A stretch of 64,000 bases of DNA from Rhizobiales bacterium Y(2018) (GCA_005502925.1 SCPD01000001.1:558001-622000), one strand, 5' to 3'; shown: positions 1 to 8,615, counted from the stretch's first letter. Numbers and translations are program-made. Notes: generated by a model not told the origin, from the letters alone.

Positions 1-839
1 ACCTCGACATAGTCGCCCACTTTCATTGAACGTTCGAACAGGAGAATCATGCCGGAGATGAAGTTGGAGGCGATCTGCTGCAGGCCGAAACCGAGGCCGA
101 CGCCCAAGGCGCCGCCGAAGATGGTGAGCGCCGTCAGATCGAGCCCCAGCACCTGCAGCAGCAGGATGAACAGCAGCACGAAGAGCCCGATCTGGAAGAT
201 CTTGGCCAGCAATTCGCGCGTCGGGATATCGAGGGCTTCCTGCTTGCGGATGACCTTCTGGCCGGCATCGTTGGACAGACGTCCGAGCCAGAACAGCACC
301 CCGCCAAAGACTGCCGCCTTGGCCAGGGTATAGAGCGAGAGCCTGATATTGCCGGCCTCGAGCGAAACCGAATCGAGATAGAGCGAGACATTGTCGAGGA
401 CGCCGAAGACCTGCAGCATCGCGATCGGGATGCCGATCCAGCGCGCCGCGGCATTGATCAGCGGGTGGCGGATGAAACGGTTGATCGCCGCATAGAGCAC
501 GCCGATCACCGCGATGCTCTGGGCGAAACGGACGAGCCAGGAAGAACCCACCGAGCCTTCCGCCACCTGGACGGCGATGGCCAGCATCAAGACGCAGAAA
601 ATGGGAAACAGAAGATCACGGCAGCTATAAAGCCAGCGCCGCGCCTTAAGCAGCGGCCCCTGCTCCGGCTGGCTCTTGAAATAGGGCGTCTTCGCCTTGA
701 TCTGGCGGTTGACGAAATGGGCGACCGCCACGGCCAGGATGATGGCGCCGATCTGGGCGTAGAATTGCGCGCTGACCAGCCAGCCCAGCAGAATATCCAA
801 TATCTTCGTCGCTTCGATCTCGGCCTGGTCGATCGTCAT
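1..839 (-). CDS. MscS-family mechanosensitive channel (C-terminal part beyond the window)
   Basis: The complement encodes about 279 residues from an ATG at 839 and runs off the left edge, so the C-terminal cytoplasmic domain is missing here. The visible protein has several hydrophobic segments, including [20 protein letters not shown] near the N terminus. It ends in the hallmark MscS pore-lining helix [20 protein letters not shown] followed by [19 protein letters not shown], the start of the MscS beta domain. By family knowledge these inner-membrane channels open under membrane tension and release solutes during osmotic downshock. The extended N-terminal membrane region makes it longer than small-conductance E. 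coli MscS. The family is clear; the subfamily cannot be settled without the C terminus. Confidence 0.9.
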   Translation of the reverse strand, partial: MTIDQAEIEATKILDILLGWLVSAQFYAQIGAIILAVAVAHFVNRQIKAKTPYFKSQPEQGPLLKARRWLYSCRDLLFPIFCVLMLAIAVQVAEGSVGSSWLVRFAQSIAVIGVLYAAINRFIRHPLINAAARWIGIPIAMLQVFGVLDNVSLYLDSVSLEAGNIRLSLYTLAKAAVFGGVLFWLGRLSNDAGQKVIRKQEALDIPTRELLAKIFQIGLFVLLFILLLQVLGLDLTALTIFGGALGVGLGFGLQQIASNFISGMILLFERSMKVGDYVE

Positions 840-879
840 TACTTGCCCCGTTAATCGTCATTGCAATACATCCACGAGC

Positions 880-917
880 CAAAGTTCTCGCAGCCCTGTT
901 GGGCTACGCCAACTTTG
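880..917. repeat. Intergenic hairpin between the MscS gene and the iron-transport operon
   Basis: CAAAGTT (880-886) pairs with AACTTTG (911-917), and inside it AGCCC (892-896) pairs with GGGCT (901-905) around a TGTT loop. No T-run follows on either strand, so it is not an obvious intrinsic terminator. It lies between divergent genes and could be an mRNA-leader or extragenic element; function unknown. Confidence 0.4.
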
Positions 918-933
918 TTCAAGCGAATGTGAT

Positions 934-947
934 AAGAACTGATTCTT
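934..947. promoter_or_regulatory. Inverted repeat upstream of the ferric transporter genes, candidate iron-responsive operator
   Basis: The perfect inverted repeat AAGAA-CTGA-TTCTT lies 125 bp upstream of the binding-protein start. Rhizobial Irr sites (ICE boxes) are AT-rich palindromes built on AGAA...TTCT halves, so this is a plausible iron-dependent operator. The half-site spacing here differs from my memory of the consensus. The call rests on resemblance and on the iron-uptake genes downstream. Confidence 0.35.
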
Positions 948-1071
948 TAAATAACTGATCGAACAAGGTTTTTTCTTGACGCTCTGGGGCTTTTACCGCA
1001 AAACCTGACAGCAATAGTCAGGAATTGGCCGGCATGGGGTCGATAGCCGGCAGAGCAAGAGGAGCAAACAC

Positions 1072-2118
1072 ATGAAGTCTATCGGGAAATTGGCGTCTCT
1101 GGCGATCGCGGCGCCCTTCGCCGCCGCCCTTCTGGCGACCAGCGCGCTGGCCGACGGAGTCGTCAATGTCTATTCCTACCGGCAGCCCGAACTGATCAAG
1201 CCGCTCCTCGACGCATTTACCGCCGACACCGGCATCAAGACCAATGTGCTCTTCCTCGACAAGGGCCTCGAAGAGAAGATCGCCGAGGAAGGCGCCAATT
1301 CGCCGGCCGATGTGATTCTCACTGTCGATATCGGCCGGCTCCAGGCCGCCGAGGACAAGGGCGTCACCCAGCCGCTGGCGAGCGAGATCATCAACAAGGA
1401 CATCCCGTCGCAATATCGTGATCCGGAAGGCAACTGGTTCGGCGTGACCACCCGCGCCCGCGTCGTCTATGCGTCGAAAGAGCGGGTGAAGCAGGACGCC
1501 ATCACCTATGAAGAGCTCGCCGATCCCAAGTGGAAGGGCAAGATCTGCACGCGCTCCGGCCAGCATGTCTACACGATCGGCCTCATCGCCTCGATGATCG
1601 CCCATAACGGCGCCGAAAAGACCGAGGAATGGCTCAAGGGCGTGAAGGCCAATCTGGCCCGCAAGCCCGATGGCGGCGACCGCGACCAGGCCAAGGCGAT
1701 CTTCGCCGGCGAATGCGACATCGCCCTCGGCAACACCTATTATGTCGGCCAGATGCAGACCGCCGAGAAGGAGCCCGAGCAGAAGGAATGGGCGGCCTCG
1801 ATCAAGGTGCTGTTCCCCAATGCCAATGACCGCGGTACGCATGTGAACATCTCCGGCATGGCGCTGGCCAAGCATTCTCCCAACAAGGACAATGCCGTGA
1901 AGCTCATGGAATTCCTGGCCAGCGACAAGGGCCAGACGCTTTATGGCGAGCGGGTCTTCGAATATCCGGTCGAGCCCGGCATCAAGCCGTCCGATATCGT
2001 CTCGGCCTGGGGCACACTCAAGCCCGACGCGCTGCCGCTCGCCGACATCGCCAAGAACCGCAAGGCGGCCTCCGAGCTCGTCGACAAGGTCGGCTTCGAC
2101 GAAGGCCCGGCTACCTGA
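1072..2118 (+). CDS. fbpA: Ferric-iron ABC transporter, periplasmic binding protein
   Basis: This 348-residue protein starts with a Sec signal peptide (positive n-region, hydrophobic core, cleavage near ALA-DG). Its mature N terminus VVNVYSYRQPELIKPLL is typical of FbpA/AfuA-type ferric-binding proteins of the type II periplasmic-binding fold. A late NTYYVGQM segment carries the paired tyrosines that ligate Fe(III) in this family. It would capture ferric iron in the periplasm and deliver it to the permease encoded 11 bp downstream. A strong ribosome-binding site (GAGGAG) precedes the ATG. An inverted repeat about 125 bp upstream may give iron control. The specific substrate is inferred from family resemblance. 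Confidence 0.9.
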   Translation: MKSIGKLASLAIAAPFAAALLATSALADGVVNVYSYRQPELIKPLLDAFTADTGIKTNVLFLDKGLEEKIAEEGANSPADVILTVDIGRLQAAEDKGVTQPLASEIINKDIPSQYRDPEGNWFGVTTRARVVYASKERVKQDAITYEELADPKWKGKICTRSGQHVYTIGLIASMIAHNGAEKTEEWLKGVKANLARKPDGGDRDQAKAIFAGECDIALGNTYYVGQMQTAEKEPEQKEWAASIKVLFPNANDRGTHVNISGMALAKHSPNKDNAVKLMEFLASDKGQTLYGERVFEYPVEPGIKPSDIVSAWGTLKPDALPLADIAKNRKAASELVDKVGFDEGPAT

Positions 2119-2129
2119 GCAGGCCGAGA

Positions 2130-3824
2130 GTGACGGCAGACACCATAACAAAGGGGCGCGTGCGCCCCTTTTTCTCGTTCAAGGAGCATCGCGGCCTCAC
2201 CATCGGTGCGGCCCTGACGGCGCTCGCCGTCCTCGTTCCCCTTCTCGCCCTCATTGCTTTGTCGCTGTCGGGCGGCGGCGCCGACTGGCCGCATCTCGCC
2301 CGCAATGTGCTGCCGGTGGCGCTGAAGACCACTCTCCTGGTGATGGCGGGTGTCGCCCTCCTCACCGCCAGCATGGGCATCGTCCCGGCCTGGCTTACCG
2401 CCTATTACGAGTTTCCCGGCCGGCGCGTGCTCGCCTGGGCGCTGGTGCTGCCGCTCGCGGTGCCGACCTATCTCGCCGCCTACGCCTATGCCGAGTTCTT
2501 CACTTTCACCGGCCCGGCGCAATTGCTGATCCGCGCCTTGTTCGGCTTCAAAACCTCGCGCGACTACTGGTTCCCCGACATCCGCTCGCTCTGGGGTGCG
2601 GTGGTGATCCTGTCCTTCGTGCTCTATCCTTATGTCTATCTGACCACCCGCGCCGCTTTCCTGATGCAGGGCCGCAACGCCACCGATGTGGCACGGACCC
2701 TTGGAGCGTCCCCCATCCGCGCGTTCTTCCAGGTGCTGCTGCCAATGGCGCGGCCCGCCATCATCGTCGGCGTGACGCTGGCGCTGATGGAGACGCTCAA
2801 CGATGTCGGCGCCGTCGAGTTCCTCGGGGTGAAGACGCTGACCTCCGCCGTCTACACCACCTGGCTCAATCAGGGCAGCCTCAACGGCGCCGCGCAGATC
2901 GCCTGCATCATGCTGGTCGTCGTGCTGGGCGTCATCCTGGCGGAGCGCTGGGCCAGGCGCCGGCAGCGTTTCAATCTCGGCCGCAGCACGTCGATGGTCC
3001 GGCGCAGCAGCCTCCAGAAACTTCCCGGCTGGCGCGGGGCACTTGCCTTCTTCGCCTGCCTGATGCCGATCGTCGCCGGCTTCGGCCTGCCGGTCTATGT
3101 GCTGGGCGCCTATGCGGTGAAGCGGCTCGACCAGTTGCTCGATCCGACCTTACAGGAGGCGATCCTCACCAGCGTACTGGTGGCCGCCGCCGCCGCTTTG
3201 GTCACCGTCGGCCTCGCTTTCCTCCTCACTTACGCGGTCCGGGTCACCCGCAGCCGCAACATGCTGCTGCTCAATCGCTTCGCCGCATTGGGCTATGCCA
3301 TTCCGGGCACGGTACTGGCGCTCGGCATCCTCATTCCGCTGGCACGGTTCGACAATTTCCTCGATTACTGGATGCAGAGCGCATTCGGCATCAAGACCGG
3401 GCTGCTGCTCACCGGATCGGCCCTATGCATCATCTATGCGATGAGCGTGCGGTTCCTCGCCATGGCGGAAGGCGCCATCGAAGCGGGTTTCCATAAGATC
3501 CCCAGCCATATTGACATGGCGGCGCGCACCTTGGGACGCAATCCGCGCGAGACGCTGACCCAGGTGCTGATCCCGATCCTGAAACCGGCCTTCCTCACCG
3601 CCGGGCTCCTGGTCTTCATCGATGGCATCAAGGAGCTCTCGGCAACGATCCTGCTCCGGCCCTTCAACTACAATTCGCTCTCGACCTATGTCTATGAGCG
3701 GGCGTCGCGCGCCGCCGTCGAGGATGCTTCCGTCGCCGCCCTCCTCATCATGCTGGCCGGCATCCTGCCGGTGATCATGCTCTCGCGCAGCATCAATGCC
3801 GGCGTGGCCAGGGCGGAAACGTAG
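2130..3824 (+). CDS. fbpB: Ferric-iron ABC transporter, fused two-domain permease
   Basis: This 564-residue inner-membrane protein begins at GTG 2130, 11 bp after the binding-protein stop. It contains two copies of the BPD-transporter permease domain, each with about six membrane spans and its own cytoplasmic EAA loop: GASPIRAFFQVLLPMARPAI in the first half and LGRNPRETLTQVLIPILKPAF in the second. This fused FbpB/SfuB/HitB arrangement is typical of ferric transporters and forms the whole membrane channel. No FbpC ATPase follows; the next gene encodes a secreted protein of unknown function. The ATPase must come from elsewhere in the genome. Confidence 0.93.
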   Translation: MTADTITKGRVRPFFSFKEHRGLTIGAALTALAVLVPLLALIALSLSGGGADWPHLARNVLPVALKTTLLVMAGVALLTASMGIVPAWLTAYYEFPGRRVLAWALVLPLAVPTYLAAYAYAEFFTFTGPAQLLIRALFGFKTSRDYWFPDIRSLWGAVVILSFVLYPYVYLTTRAAFLMQGRNATDVARTLGASPIRAFFQVLLPMARPAIIVGVTLALMETLNDVGAVEFLGVKTLTSAVYTTWLNQGSLNGAAQIACIMLVVVLGVILAERWARRRQRFNLGRSTSMVRRSSLQKLPGWRGALAFFACLMPIVAGFGLPVYVLGAYAVKRLDQLLDPTLQEAILTSVLVAAAAALVTVGLAFLLTYAVRVTRSRNMLLLNRFAALGYAIPGTVLALGILIPLARFDNFLDYWMQSAFGIKTGLLLTGSALCIIYAMSVRFLAMAEGAIEAGFHKIPSHIDMAARTLGRNPRETLTQVLIPILKPAFLTAGLLVFIDGIKELSATILLRPFNYNSLSTYVYERASRAAVEDASVAALLIMLAGILPVIMLSRSINAGVARAET

Positions 3825-3897
3825 CTGCAAACAGCACGCTTGCCGTCAGGACAAATTGGCCTAATCTGGCCTGAGACCTCTCTGGGTGGCGGTAACA

Positions 3898-4626
3898 ATG
3901 CGCAGCGTACTGATCGTCATTGCGCTTCTTGTCGGTGCAATTCCGGCCTGGGCTGAACGCGGCCATGAGAGCGAACGCGCCAGGCCGCCTCAGAAGGAGA
4001 ACGGCCCGACGCCCCTCGTCAAGGCGTGGTGGCAGACCGTCGGCGATCCGGCAGTCTATGCCTTCCGTGATTGCGCCATCGTTCATATCACGATCTACCC
4101 TGACGCCACATCGCCAGGATATCTGGCCGGTCGGGAGATATTCCGCGCCTGCGCGAAAGAATTCGATCATCTCTACGCCGTCCTCATCAGCGCCTATGGC
4201 GATGATGACAAGGTCAGAGCCGCCTTCGACAGTATCTCGCAGAACACCATCCTGCCGGCACTCGATGACGCGATCCAACGTAAGCTCGCCGTAGAGGCCG
4301 ACCAACGGTCGCCGCAGGAGGAGAAATCCTGGACGGCGCTGGACCGGCTGTTCGACTGCGGGGCCGACTCGTCCCGGAGCCAAGCCACCAAAACGACTGA
4401 AAGCGCCGAGGCCATCGTGAAGGCCGCGCTCAGCCTATGCGCCCCGTTGCTGACGGACTACGTAAGGCTCGCGGCGACGACCGCTGCGCAACAGCGAGAG
4501 GTGGAGCGAAACGTTGTCGCGAAATTCAAGCCATTCGTCGTCCAGCAGATCGCTGAAATGCGCGCTGGCGCACAGCCGCCGGATACCAGTGCAAAGCCAG
4601 ATTCCGACCCCCTGGTAGCGCCGTAA
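3898..4626 (+). CDS. Secreted protein of unknown function
   Basis: I do not recognise a family. The ATG at 3898 gives a 242-residue protein opening with a clear signal peptide, MRSVLIVIALLVGAIPAWA. An in-frame GTG at 3886 would add four residues before it and seems less likely. The mature part is mostly helical-looking and has cysteines near DCAIVH, FRACAKEF, LFDCGAD and LSLCAPLL, which could form two disulfides in the periplasm. The C-terminal 25 residues are rich in Pro, Asp and Ser. It follows the iron permease on the same strand after about 70 bp, so co-transcription is possible but not shown. Confidence 0.7.
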   Translation: MRSVLIVIALLVGAIPAWAERGHESERARPPQKENGPTPLVKAWWQTVGDPAVYAFRDCAIVHITIYPDATSPGYLAGREIFRACAKEFDHLYAVLISAYGDDDKVRAAFDSISQNTILPALDDAIQRKLAVEADQRSPQEEKSWTALDRLFDCGADSSRSQATKTTESAEAIVKAALSLCAPLLTDYVRLAATTAAQQREVERNVVAKFKPFVVQQIAEMRAGAQPPDTSAKPDSDPLVAP

Positions 4627-4674
4627 TCCAAGGAGCGCACCTCCTGCGAAATGCGCTTCCCCGGCGTAGTCGTC

Positions 4675-5112
4675 TCAGCACTGATATTCCCAGCGGCAGT
4701 AGCCCTGGTAATCGCAGGTGTGGATCCAGGCGCCGATGGCGCAGTAGCTCGCCACCATGCCGGCCTTGGGCGACATCTGGAGTTTGGCGGCCTGCTCGTC
4801 GGGCTTGGCGCCCATGCTCTTGGCGGTCTCGACCATCTTCTTGATGTCGTAGAATTCGGCCTTGCCATCCGACTTCTTCTTGCCGGGCTGCTCGACCGGC
4901 CCCACCGTCGAGAGCAGCTTGGCGGCGACGAGCATCATCTCGCCATCCTTTTCATGCTCGGCGATGGTCGCCAGCGCCGTGCCGGTCTCGACGCGCATGC
5001 GTAAATTGGCGAATTTCTCAGGGCTCATCCTGTCGCCCGCCAGAGCGAAGGTCGAGGCTCCCACGAGCACCGCCAGGGTGCCCGCGCATACAGATTTCCG
5101 TCCCAGATTCAT
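4675..5112 (-). CDS. Small secreted protein with Cys-rich C terminus
   Basis: Family not recognised. ATG 5112 is chosen because GGGAG lies eight bases upstream and the product (145 residues) then starts directly with a signal peptide, MNLGRKSVCAGTLAVLVGAS, ending near ALA-GD. A longer frame to 5151 lacks a signal-peptide start. The mature protein has a charged helical region and ends in a compact Cys/aromatic tail: SYCAIGAWIHTCDYQGYCRW and then EYQC. The four cysteines over about 25 residues could make two disulfides in the periplasm. It is convergent with the preceding secreted-protein gene. Confidence 0.7.
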   Translation of the reverse strand: MNLGRKSVCAGTLAVLVGASTFALAGDRMSPEKFANLRMRVETGTALATIAEHEKDGEMMLVAAKLLSTVGPVEQPGKKKSDGKAEFYDIKKMVETAKSMGAKPDEQAAKLQMSPKAGMVASYCAIGAWIHTCDYQGYCRWEYQC

Positions 5113-5330
5113 GAGGGTCTCCCAGTTCAAGGTTGCAGATAAATCAGGCACATAAGGCCCGCCCGACTTCCGGATCTACGCCGATCCCTGTCTTTCTCGT
5201 GGTGATAGCGCGCAGACAAAATGGCGTCTCGGGGCATCTCGGGACATTGCGGGGCAATTACCAATCATCCTTGCCCAAGTATCCCCCTGATGTATTCTCA
5301 ACATCTGCTGCGCCGTTAAGGGAAACTGTC

Positions 5331-5861
5331 ATGGCCATATCGGCAAGACCGGCCTGGGTCGCCGGTTTAATCCTTGTCCTGACGATCGCTGCCCCGGTTT
5401 CGGCCCGGGCTCAAGATGGCGATGATCGCTTCATCGACCATGCCGTCCACCAGATCGCCTGCGCCTATCCGCCCGATCCGACGGCGATGCTGCTTTATCT
5501 CAACAAGACCAAGCGTATCGACCTCAAGAAGGGCGAGCGCATCGACAGTGAGACCTGCTGGAGCCTGCGTCCGCCGCTCGAGATCGAGGGCATCGCCTTC
5601 ACACATATCTGCGCCTCGGCCGAGGATCCTCTCCTCATCGAGCTCTTCCCACGTCTCTATTACCGCGGGCCCGGAACATCGGCCGGCACCGGCCTCCGGC
5701 TCATCACCGACGCGGAGCGCCCTGCTCTCGACGGATGGATCAAGCGGATCAACGAGCGCGCTTTGGTCAAGGGCGACACCAAGCTCGTCGTCGGAGCTCC
5801 CTCCTTCGCCGAGGGCAAGGCGGAAGTCTCCTGCAACAGCACGAGCTTCCTGGGCAACTGA
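5331..5861 (+). CDS. Small secreted protein of unknown function
   Basis: The ATG at 5331, with AAGGGA about six bases upstream, gives 176 residues with a signal peptide (MAISARPAWVAGLILVLTIA, cleavage near ARA-QD). The open frame extends upstream to 5133, but that part lacks a ribosome-binding site and buries the signal peptide. The mature part contains IACAYPPDP, ETCWSLRPP, THICAS and a late SCNS, four cysteines suggesting a disulfide-bonded periplasmic protein. No domain is recognised. It is one of several small exported proteins clustered at 3.9-6.3 kb. Confidence 0.65.
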   Translation: MAISARPAWVAGLILVLTIAAPVSARAQDGDDRFIDHAVHQIACAYPPDPTAMLLYLNKTKRIDLKKGERIDSETCWSLRPPLEIEGIAFTHICASAEDPLLIELFPRLYYRGPGTSAGTGLRLITDAERPALDGWIKRINERALVKGDTKLVVGAPSFAEGKAEVSCNSTSFLGN

Positions 5862-5872
5862 GCCCCTAAGGC

Positions 5873-6295
5873 CTACTGATCCTTCAGAACCGTATTCGCA
5901 GCGGATCCTTCGACCTGATCGATCACCAGCAGCTTGACCGCATCACTCCCGATATTCTCGGCGCGATGCCATTGATCGATCATTTCAACGACGAAGTCGC
6001 CCGTCTTGTAGATCTTGGCTTCATCGGTCTCGACATTGATGACCTTCAGCGTCCCTGCCTGAACGACGGCATAACGTGCGAAGGGATGCTTGTGGACCGG
6101 CAGCGTGGCGCCCGGCGCGATATCAAAGGTGGAAACAATCACCCTTACGTTGTTCTGCGGGAGGACGATCGGCTTTCCGGATGCCGTTTCGGACTTCTCG
6201 TAAAGGGGCGTGACCGTCACCGCCTCGAGTGCCGATGCAGCACCGGCTGAAAAGACGACCGCCATCATCGCCAGAACTATTCTTGTTGTTGTCAC
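5873..6295 (-). CDS. Exported cupin-domain protein
   Basis: GTG 6295 with GGGAG upstream gives 140 residues and a signal peptide ending near ASA-LEA. The longer frame to 6352 has an unlikely N terminus. The core is a single cupin barrel: PGATLPVHKHPFARYAVVQ supplies the metal-binding histidines of cupin motif 1 (HxH...), and GDFVVEMIDQWHRAENIG matches motif 2 with its late histidine. Small periplasmic cupins bind a divalent metal and may act as dioxygenases, isomerases or sensors; the substrate cannot be told. Its neighbours give no pathway. Confidence 0.8.
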   Translation of the reverse strand: MTTTRIVLAMMAVVFSAGAASALEAVTVTPLYEKSETASGKPIVLPQNNVRVIVSTFDIAPGATLPVHKHPFARYAVVQAGTLKVINVETDEAKIYKTGDFVVEMIDQWHRAENIGSDAVKLLVIDQVEGSAANTVLKDQ

Positions 6296-6382
6296 GCGCT
6301 TTCTCCCAAGCCAAACCGGAGGCGACCTTACACATATCGAAAATTCCGACAAGGAAGTTCACAAGCAGGCAAGACGGAAGTC

Positions 6383-6883
6383 TCACGCGGCAACACGGGT
6401 TTCCCGAGCGGGCGAAGCCGGACGGCGCAGGATCATCAGCCGGTTGACTCGTCTGCGCTGCAGAAGCGCCATGACGGTGCCGATCGTATCGCCGATGCGG
6501 AAGTTCAGGCGGATCGGACCTGGCGCCAGGCGTGCCGGAATGGGCACGAAACCCCAGCTCTCATAGTGATGCGCGTGACGTTTGCGGGTGATCACGTGAA
6601 CGGCATTCGCTTCGCCGTCGAGAAGGAATTCGATGAGGCGCGCCGACACTCCGCAGCCGCGCCAGAGAGGCGCCACGACGACCGATCCAAGCTCGCGCGA
6701 GCCGTCGCGGTGATGACGTATCTGGCTGGCGCCGATAAGCTCATCGCCGTTCACGGCGACCGCGAAGTTGCGGAAATGGAGGTGATGCGGGTTAAGCCGC
6801 TCACGGCGCACCATCGCGTGAATGGCCGGCTCGTCCTCGGCCACGGCGCGACGGATGGCGATGGCGGGATGGGCGGTGATCAT
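6383..6883 (-). CDS. GNAT-family N-acetyltransferase
   Basis: ATG 6883 has an excellent GGAGG four bases upstream and yields 166 residues; the frame continues to 6916 without a better start. The protein has the GNAT order: an N-terminal beta-alpha unit (IRRAVAEDEPAIHAMVRRER), the central strand GSVVVAPLWRGCGVSARLIE with the acetyl-CoA pyrophosphate loop (RGCGVS, a variant of Q/RxxGxG/A), and a C-terminal HHYESWGFVPI segment typical of ArgA/PA4866-like members. It should acetylate an amine from acetyl-CoA in the cytoplasm; the acceptor is unknown. Confidence 0.85.
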   Translation of the reverse strand: MITAHPAIAIRRAVAEDEPAIHAMVRRERLNPHHLHFRNFAVAVNGDELIGASQIRHHRDGSRELGSVVVAPLWRGCGVSARLIEFLLDGEANAVHVITRKRHAHHYESWGFVPIPARLAPGPIRLNFRIGDTIGTVMALLQRRRVNRLMILRRPASPARETRVAA

Positions 6884-6972
6884 GGAACCTCCACGAGGCC
6901 AGTTGATCACGCACATACGCTCTACCCCGCCATTCCATGCCGGGCGAAATCATAATGTCGCCGAGAGAGAAC

Positions 6973-7048
<76 letters not shown>

Positions 7049-7095
7049 GCTCCAGCCGGGGGTATTAGCTGCCGGGGCCCGTTAAAGCAAGCCTG

Positions 7096-7872
7096 TCAGG
7101 CCGGGCGCCTTCCGGTCACCAGCCGGAACATGTTCCGCAATCTCACCCGGCCGTCATCGGCGCCGACAAAGGGAGCCAGCGCCGCGTTGAGCGCGCCCCG
7201 CACCTTCGCCTCTCCGGCATGGCGCACCGTGCTTTCAGAGGCCCCCAGGATGGCGTTGGCGGCGGCGTCGCGGTCGGCATAGATCAAGGTCGCGATGAGA
7301 TCGCCGCAGACTTCGAGATCGAGCCCGGCGGCGCGCATGAACCCCTCCGCGGTCTCGGCGAGCGGGGGTCGTGCCGGCGGCGGCTTCGGCGGGTCGAGTG
7401 CCCAGACGGCCGGCATCACCTCGCTCATCAATTCGCATTTGTCGCGCTGGCCCCAGACCAGCATCGTCACCGCACCACCGGCGCGTGCCACGCGCCTCGC
7501 CTCGGCAAATGCCTTGGCCGGATCATCGGCGAACTGGAAGACATTGATGCCGGTCACCGCATCGAAGCTCTCATCGGCAAAAGGCAAAGCCTGCATGTCG
7601 CCCACCCGGATGTCGACCGAGCCCAGGCGTTCGCGTGCGATGGCGGCCAGATTCTCCGCCGCGTCGAAGCCTGAAACCACGGCGCCGCGCTCCTGCGCCA
7701 GAACCAGGGCGCCGCCCGCACCACAGCCTATGTCGAGATGGCGGGTTCCTTGGCCGATCCCCGCCTGGTCGAGGACAGCGGTGAAAACGTCACGCCAAGC
7801 CGGCTCGCCGCAGCGTGCCCAATCGCGCGCCCTGGCGCCCCACAGCTCGCCCTGTTCCTTCGCAGTAGCCAT
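7096..7872 (-). CDS. Class I SAM-dependent methyltransferase
   Basis: ATG 7872 preceded by AAAGGGGGGAC gives 258 residues; the frame extends to 7920 but lacks a second site. Motif I is HLDIGCGAGGALVLA, which binds S-adenosylmethionine. It is followed by VVSGFDAAENL (motif II acidic residue) and FDAVTGINVFQFADDP (motif IV region), the order of UbiE/Methyltransf_11 proteins. The substrate is not evident: the C-terminal half, which sets specificity, shows only AEGFMRAAGLDLE-type helices. It follows tRNA-Val on the same strand. Confidence 0.88.
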   Translation of the reverse strand: MATAKEQGELWGARARDWARCGEPAWRDVFTAVLDQAGIGQGTRHLDIGCGAGGALVLAQERGAVVSGFDAAENLAAIARERLGSVDIRVGDMQALPFADESFDAVTGINVFQFADDPAKAFAEARRVARAGGAVTMLVWGQRDKCELMSEVMPAVWALDPPKPPPARPPLAETAEGFMRAAGLDLEVCGDLIATLIYADRDAAANAILGASESTVRHAGEAKVRGALNAALAPFVGADDGRVRLRNMFRLVTGRRPA

Positions 7873-7904
7873 CGTCCCCCCTTTACGCGCAGCGGTGCTA
7901 TTTC

Positions 7905-7951
7905 GAGCAAATCCCGCCAAAGTTGAAGACTTTGGCGATAAGGATTTGCTC
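7905..7951. repeat. Extragenic palindrome E1 (core CGCCAA..TTGGCGATAA)
   Basis: Outer arms GAGCAAATCC and GGATTTGCTC are perfect complements. Inner arms CGCCAAAGT and ACTTTGGCG close a TGAAG loop. An unpaired ATAA sits on the 3' side between the two stems. Elements at 27887 and 15589 share this core with different but still complementary arms. Confidence 0.8.
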
Positions 7952-7965
7952 CAAGAGATTCATTG

Positions 7966-8011
7966 GCGCGAATCCTTTTCGGCGAAGTGTTTCCACTTCG
8001 CCGGGATGCGC
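7966..8011. repeat. Extragenic palindrome E2, tandem to E1
   Basis: Only 14 bp beyond E1. The inner stem CGGCGAAGTG / CACTTCGCCG closes a TTTC loop. The outer arms GCGCGAATCC / GGATGCGC pair with two extra bases, and a TTTT bulge lies on the 5' side, so the element is inverted relative to E1. The two together look like a paired extragenic repeat unit between the methyltransferase and hupB. Confidence 0.7.
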
Positions 8012-8084
8012 GCTGGTGTCGGGAGATGAGACGACAGATCCGGCGGGAAGATGGCAGACGACCGAAAGGCTACTCCTCAGCATT

Positions 8085-8124
8085 TCAAATAAAATACCCC
8101 GCATGTTCTGAAGGGCATGCGGGG
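8085..8124 (-). terminator. Intrinsic terminator of hupB
   Basis: On the complement a 9-bp stem (CCCCGCATG / CATGCGGGG, 8097-8105 with 8116-8124) is followed by TATTTTATTTG, 34 bases after the hupB stop. Confidence 0.8.
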
Positions 8125-8157
8125 CCGATGTGATTTGAGTAGCTGGAGTGGAATGTT

Positions 8158-8433
8158 CTAGCCGTTCACCGCCTTCTTCAAGTTTTTGCCGGCCTTGAAT
8201 TTCGGCCGCTTCGATGCCGGAAGCTTGATCATCTGGCCGGTCTGCGGATTACGCGCCTGGCCCGCTTTGCGGCGCGTCACCGAAAATGTGCCGAAGCCGA
8301 CCAGCCTGACATCGTCGCCGCCGCGCAGCGCCCGCATGATGTTGGCGAGGGTGGCTACGATGGCCTCACCCGCTTCGCCCCTGGTCAGTTTGGCATCCTT
8401 TGCCACTTTGGCGATGAGTTCGTTTTTGTTCAT
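8158..8433 (-). CDS. hupB: HU-family nucleoid DNA-binding protein
   Basis: ATG 8433 begins MNKNELIAKVAKDAKLTRGE, the canonical HU N terminus, giving 91 residues, the usual length. The GFGTFSVTRRKAGQARNPQT segment and the following KLPASKRPKFKAGKNLKKAV form the DNA-binding beta arm and C-terminal helix. HU bends and compacts DNA without strong sequence preference. It lies downstream of lon on the same strand with lon's own terminator between them, the classic lon-hupB order of proteobacteria. A further in-frame start at 8466 would add 11 residues and is not typical. Confidence 0.97.
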   Translation of the reverse strand: MNKNELIAKVAKDAKLTRGEAGEAIVATLANIMRALRGGDDVRLVGFGTFSVTRRKAGQARNPQTGQMIKLPASKRPKFKAGKNLKKAVNG

Positions 8434-8581
8434 GACCTCGATCCTCGTTCTGATGAGTGAGCTCACGCACTACGCAACACGCCATTAACCGGCATGGTCG
8501 TCCAACGAACCGGCATTGCAAGGGCTATTCTCCCGCTTCCGAATTCGCGGTTCAATTCAAGCGCTTATTGACACCCTGCAA

Positions 8582-8615
8582 TAAAAACGCGGCGCCTCCT
8601 GACAGAGACGCCGCG
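8582..8615 (-). terminator. Intrinsic terminator of lon
   Basis: On the complement CGCGGCG pairs with CGCCGCG (8588-8594 with 8609-8615), and an inner GAG/CTC extends the stem. A TTTTTAT run follows at 8587-8581. It separates lon from hupB. Confidence 0.85.

Noticed and set aside
134-454. Ser/Arg/Cys-rich open frame on the minus strand in the first 500 bp
   Set aside because: It lies in another frame of the MscS-family gene, whose correct frame runs off the window edge.
1018-2151. 377-codon minus-strand open frame opposite the ferric-binding protein
   Set aside because: Antisense shadow; the plus-strand product has a signal peptide and family motifs.
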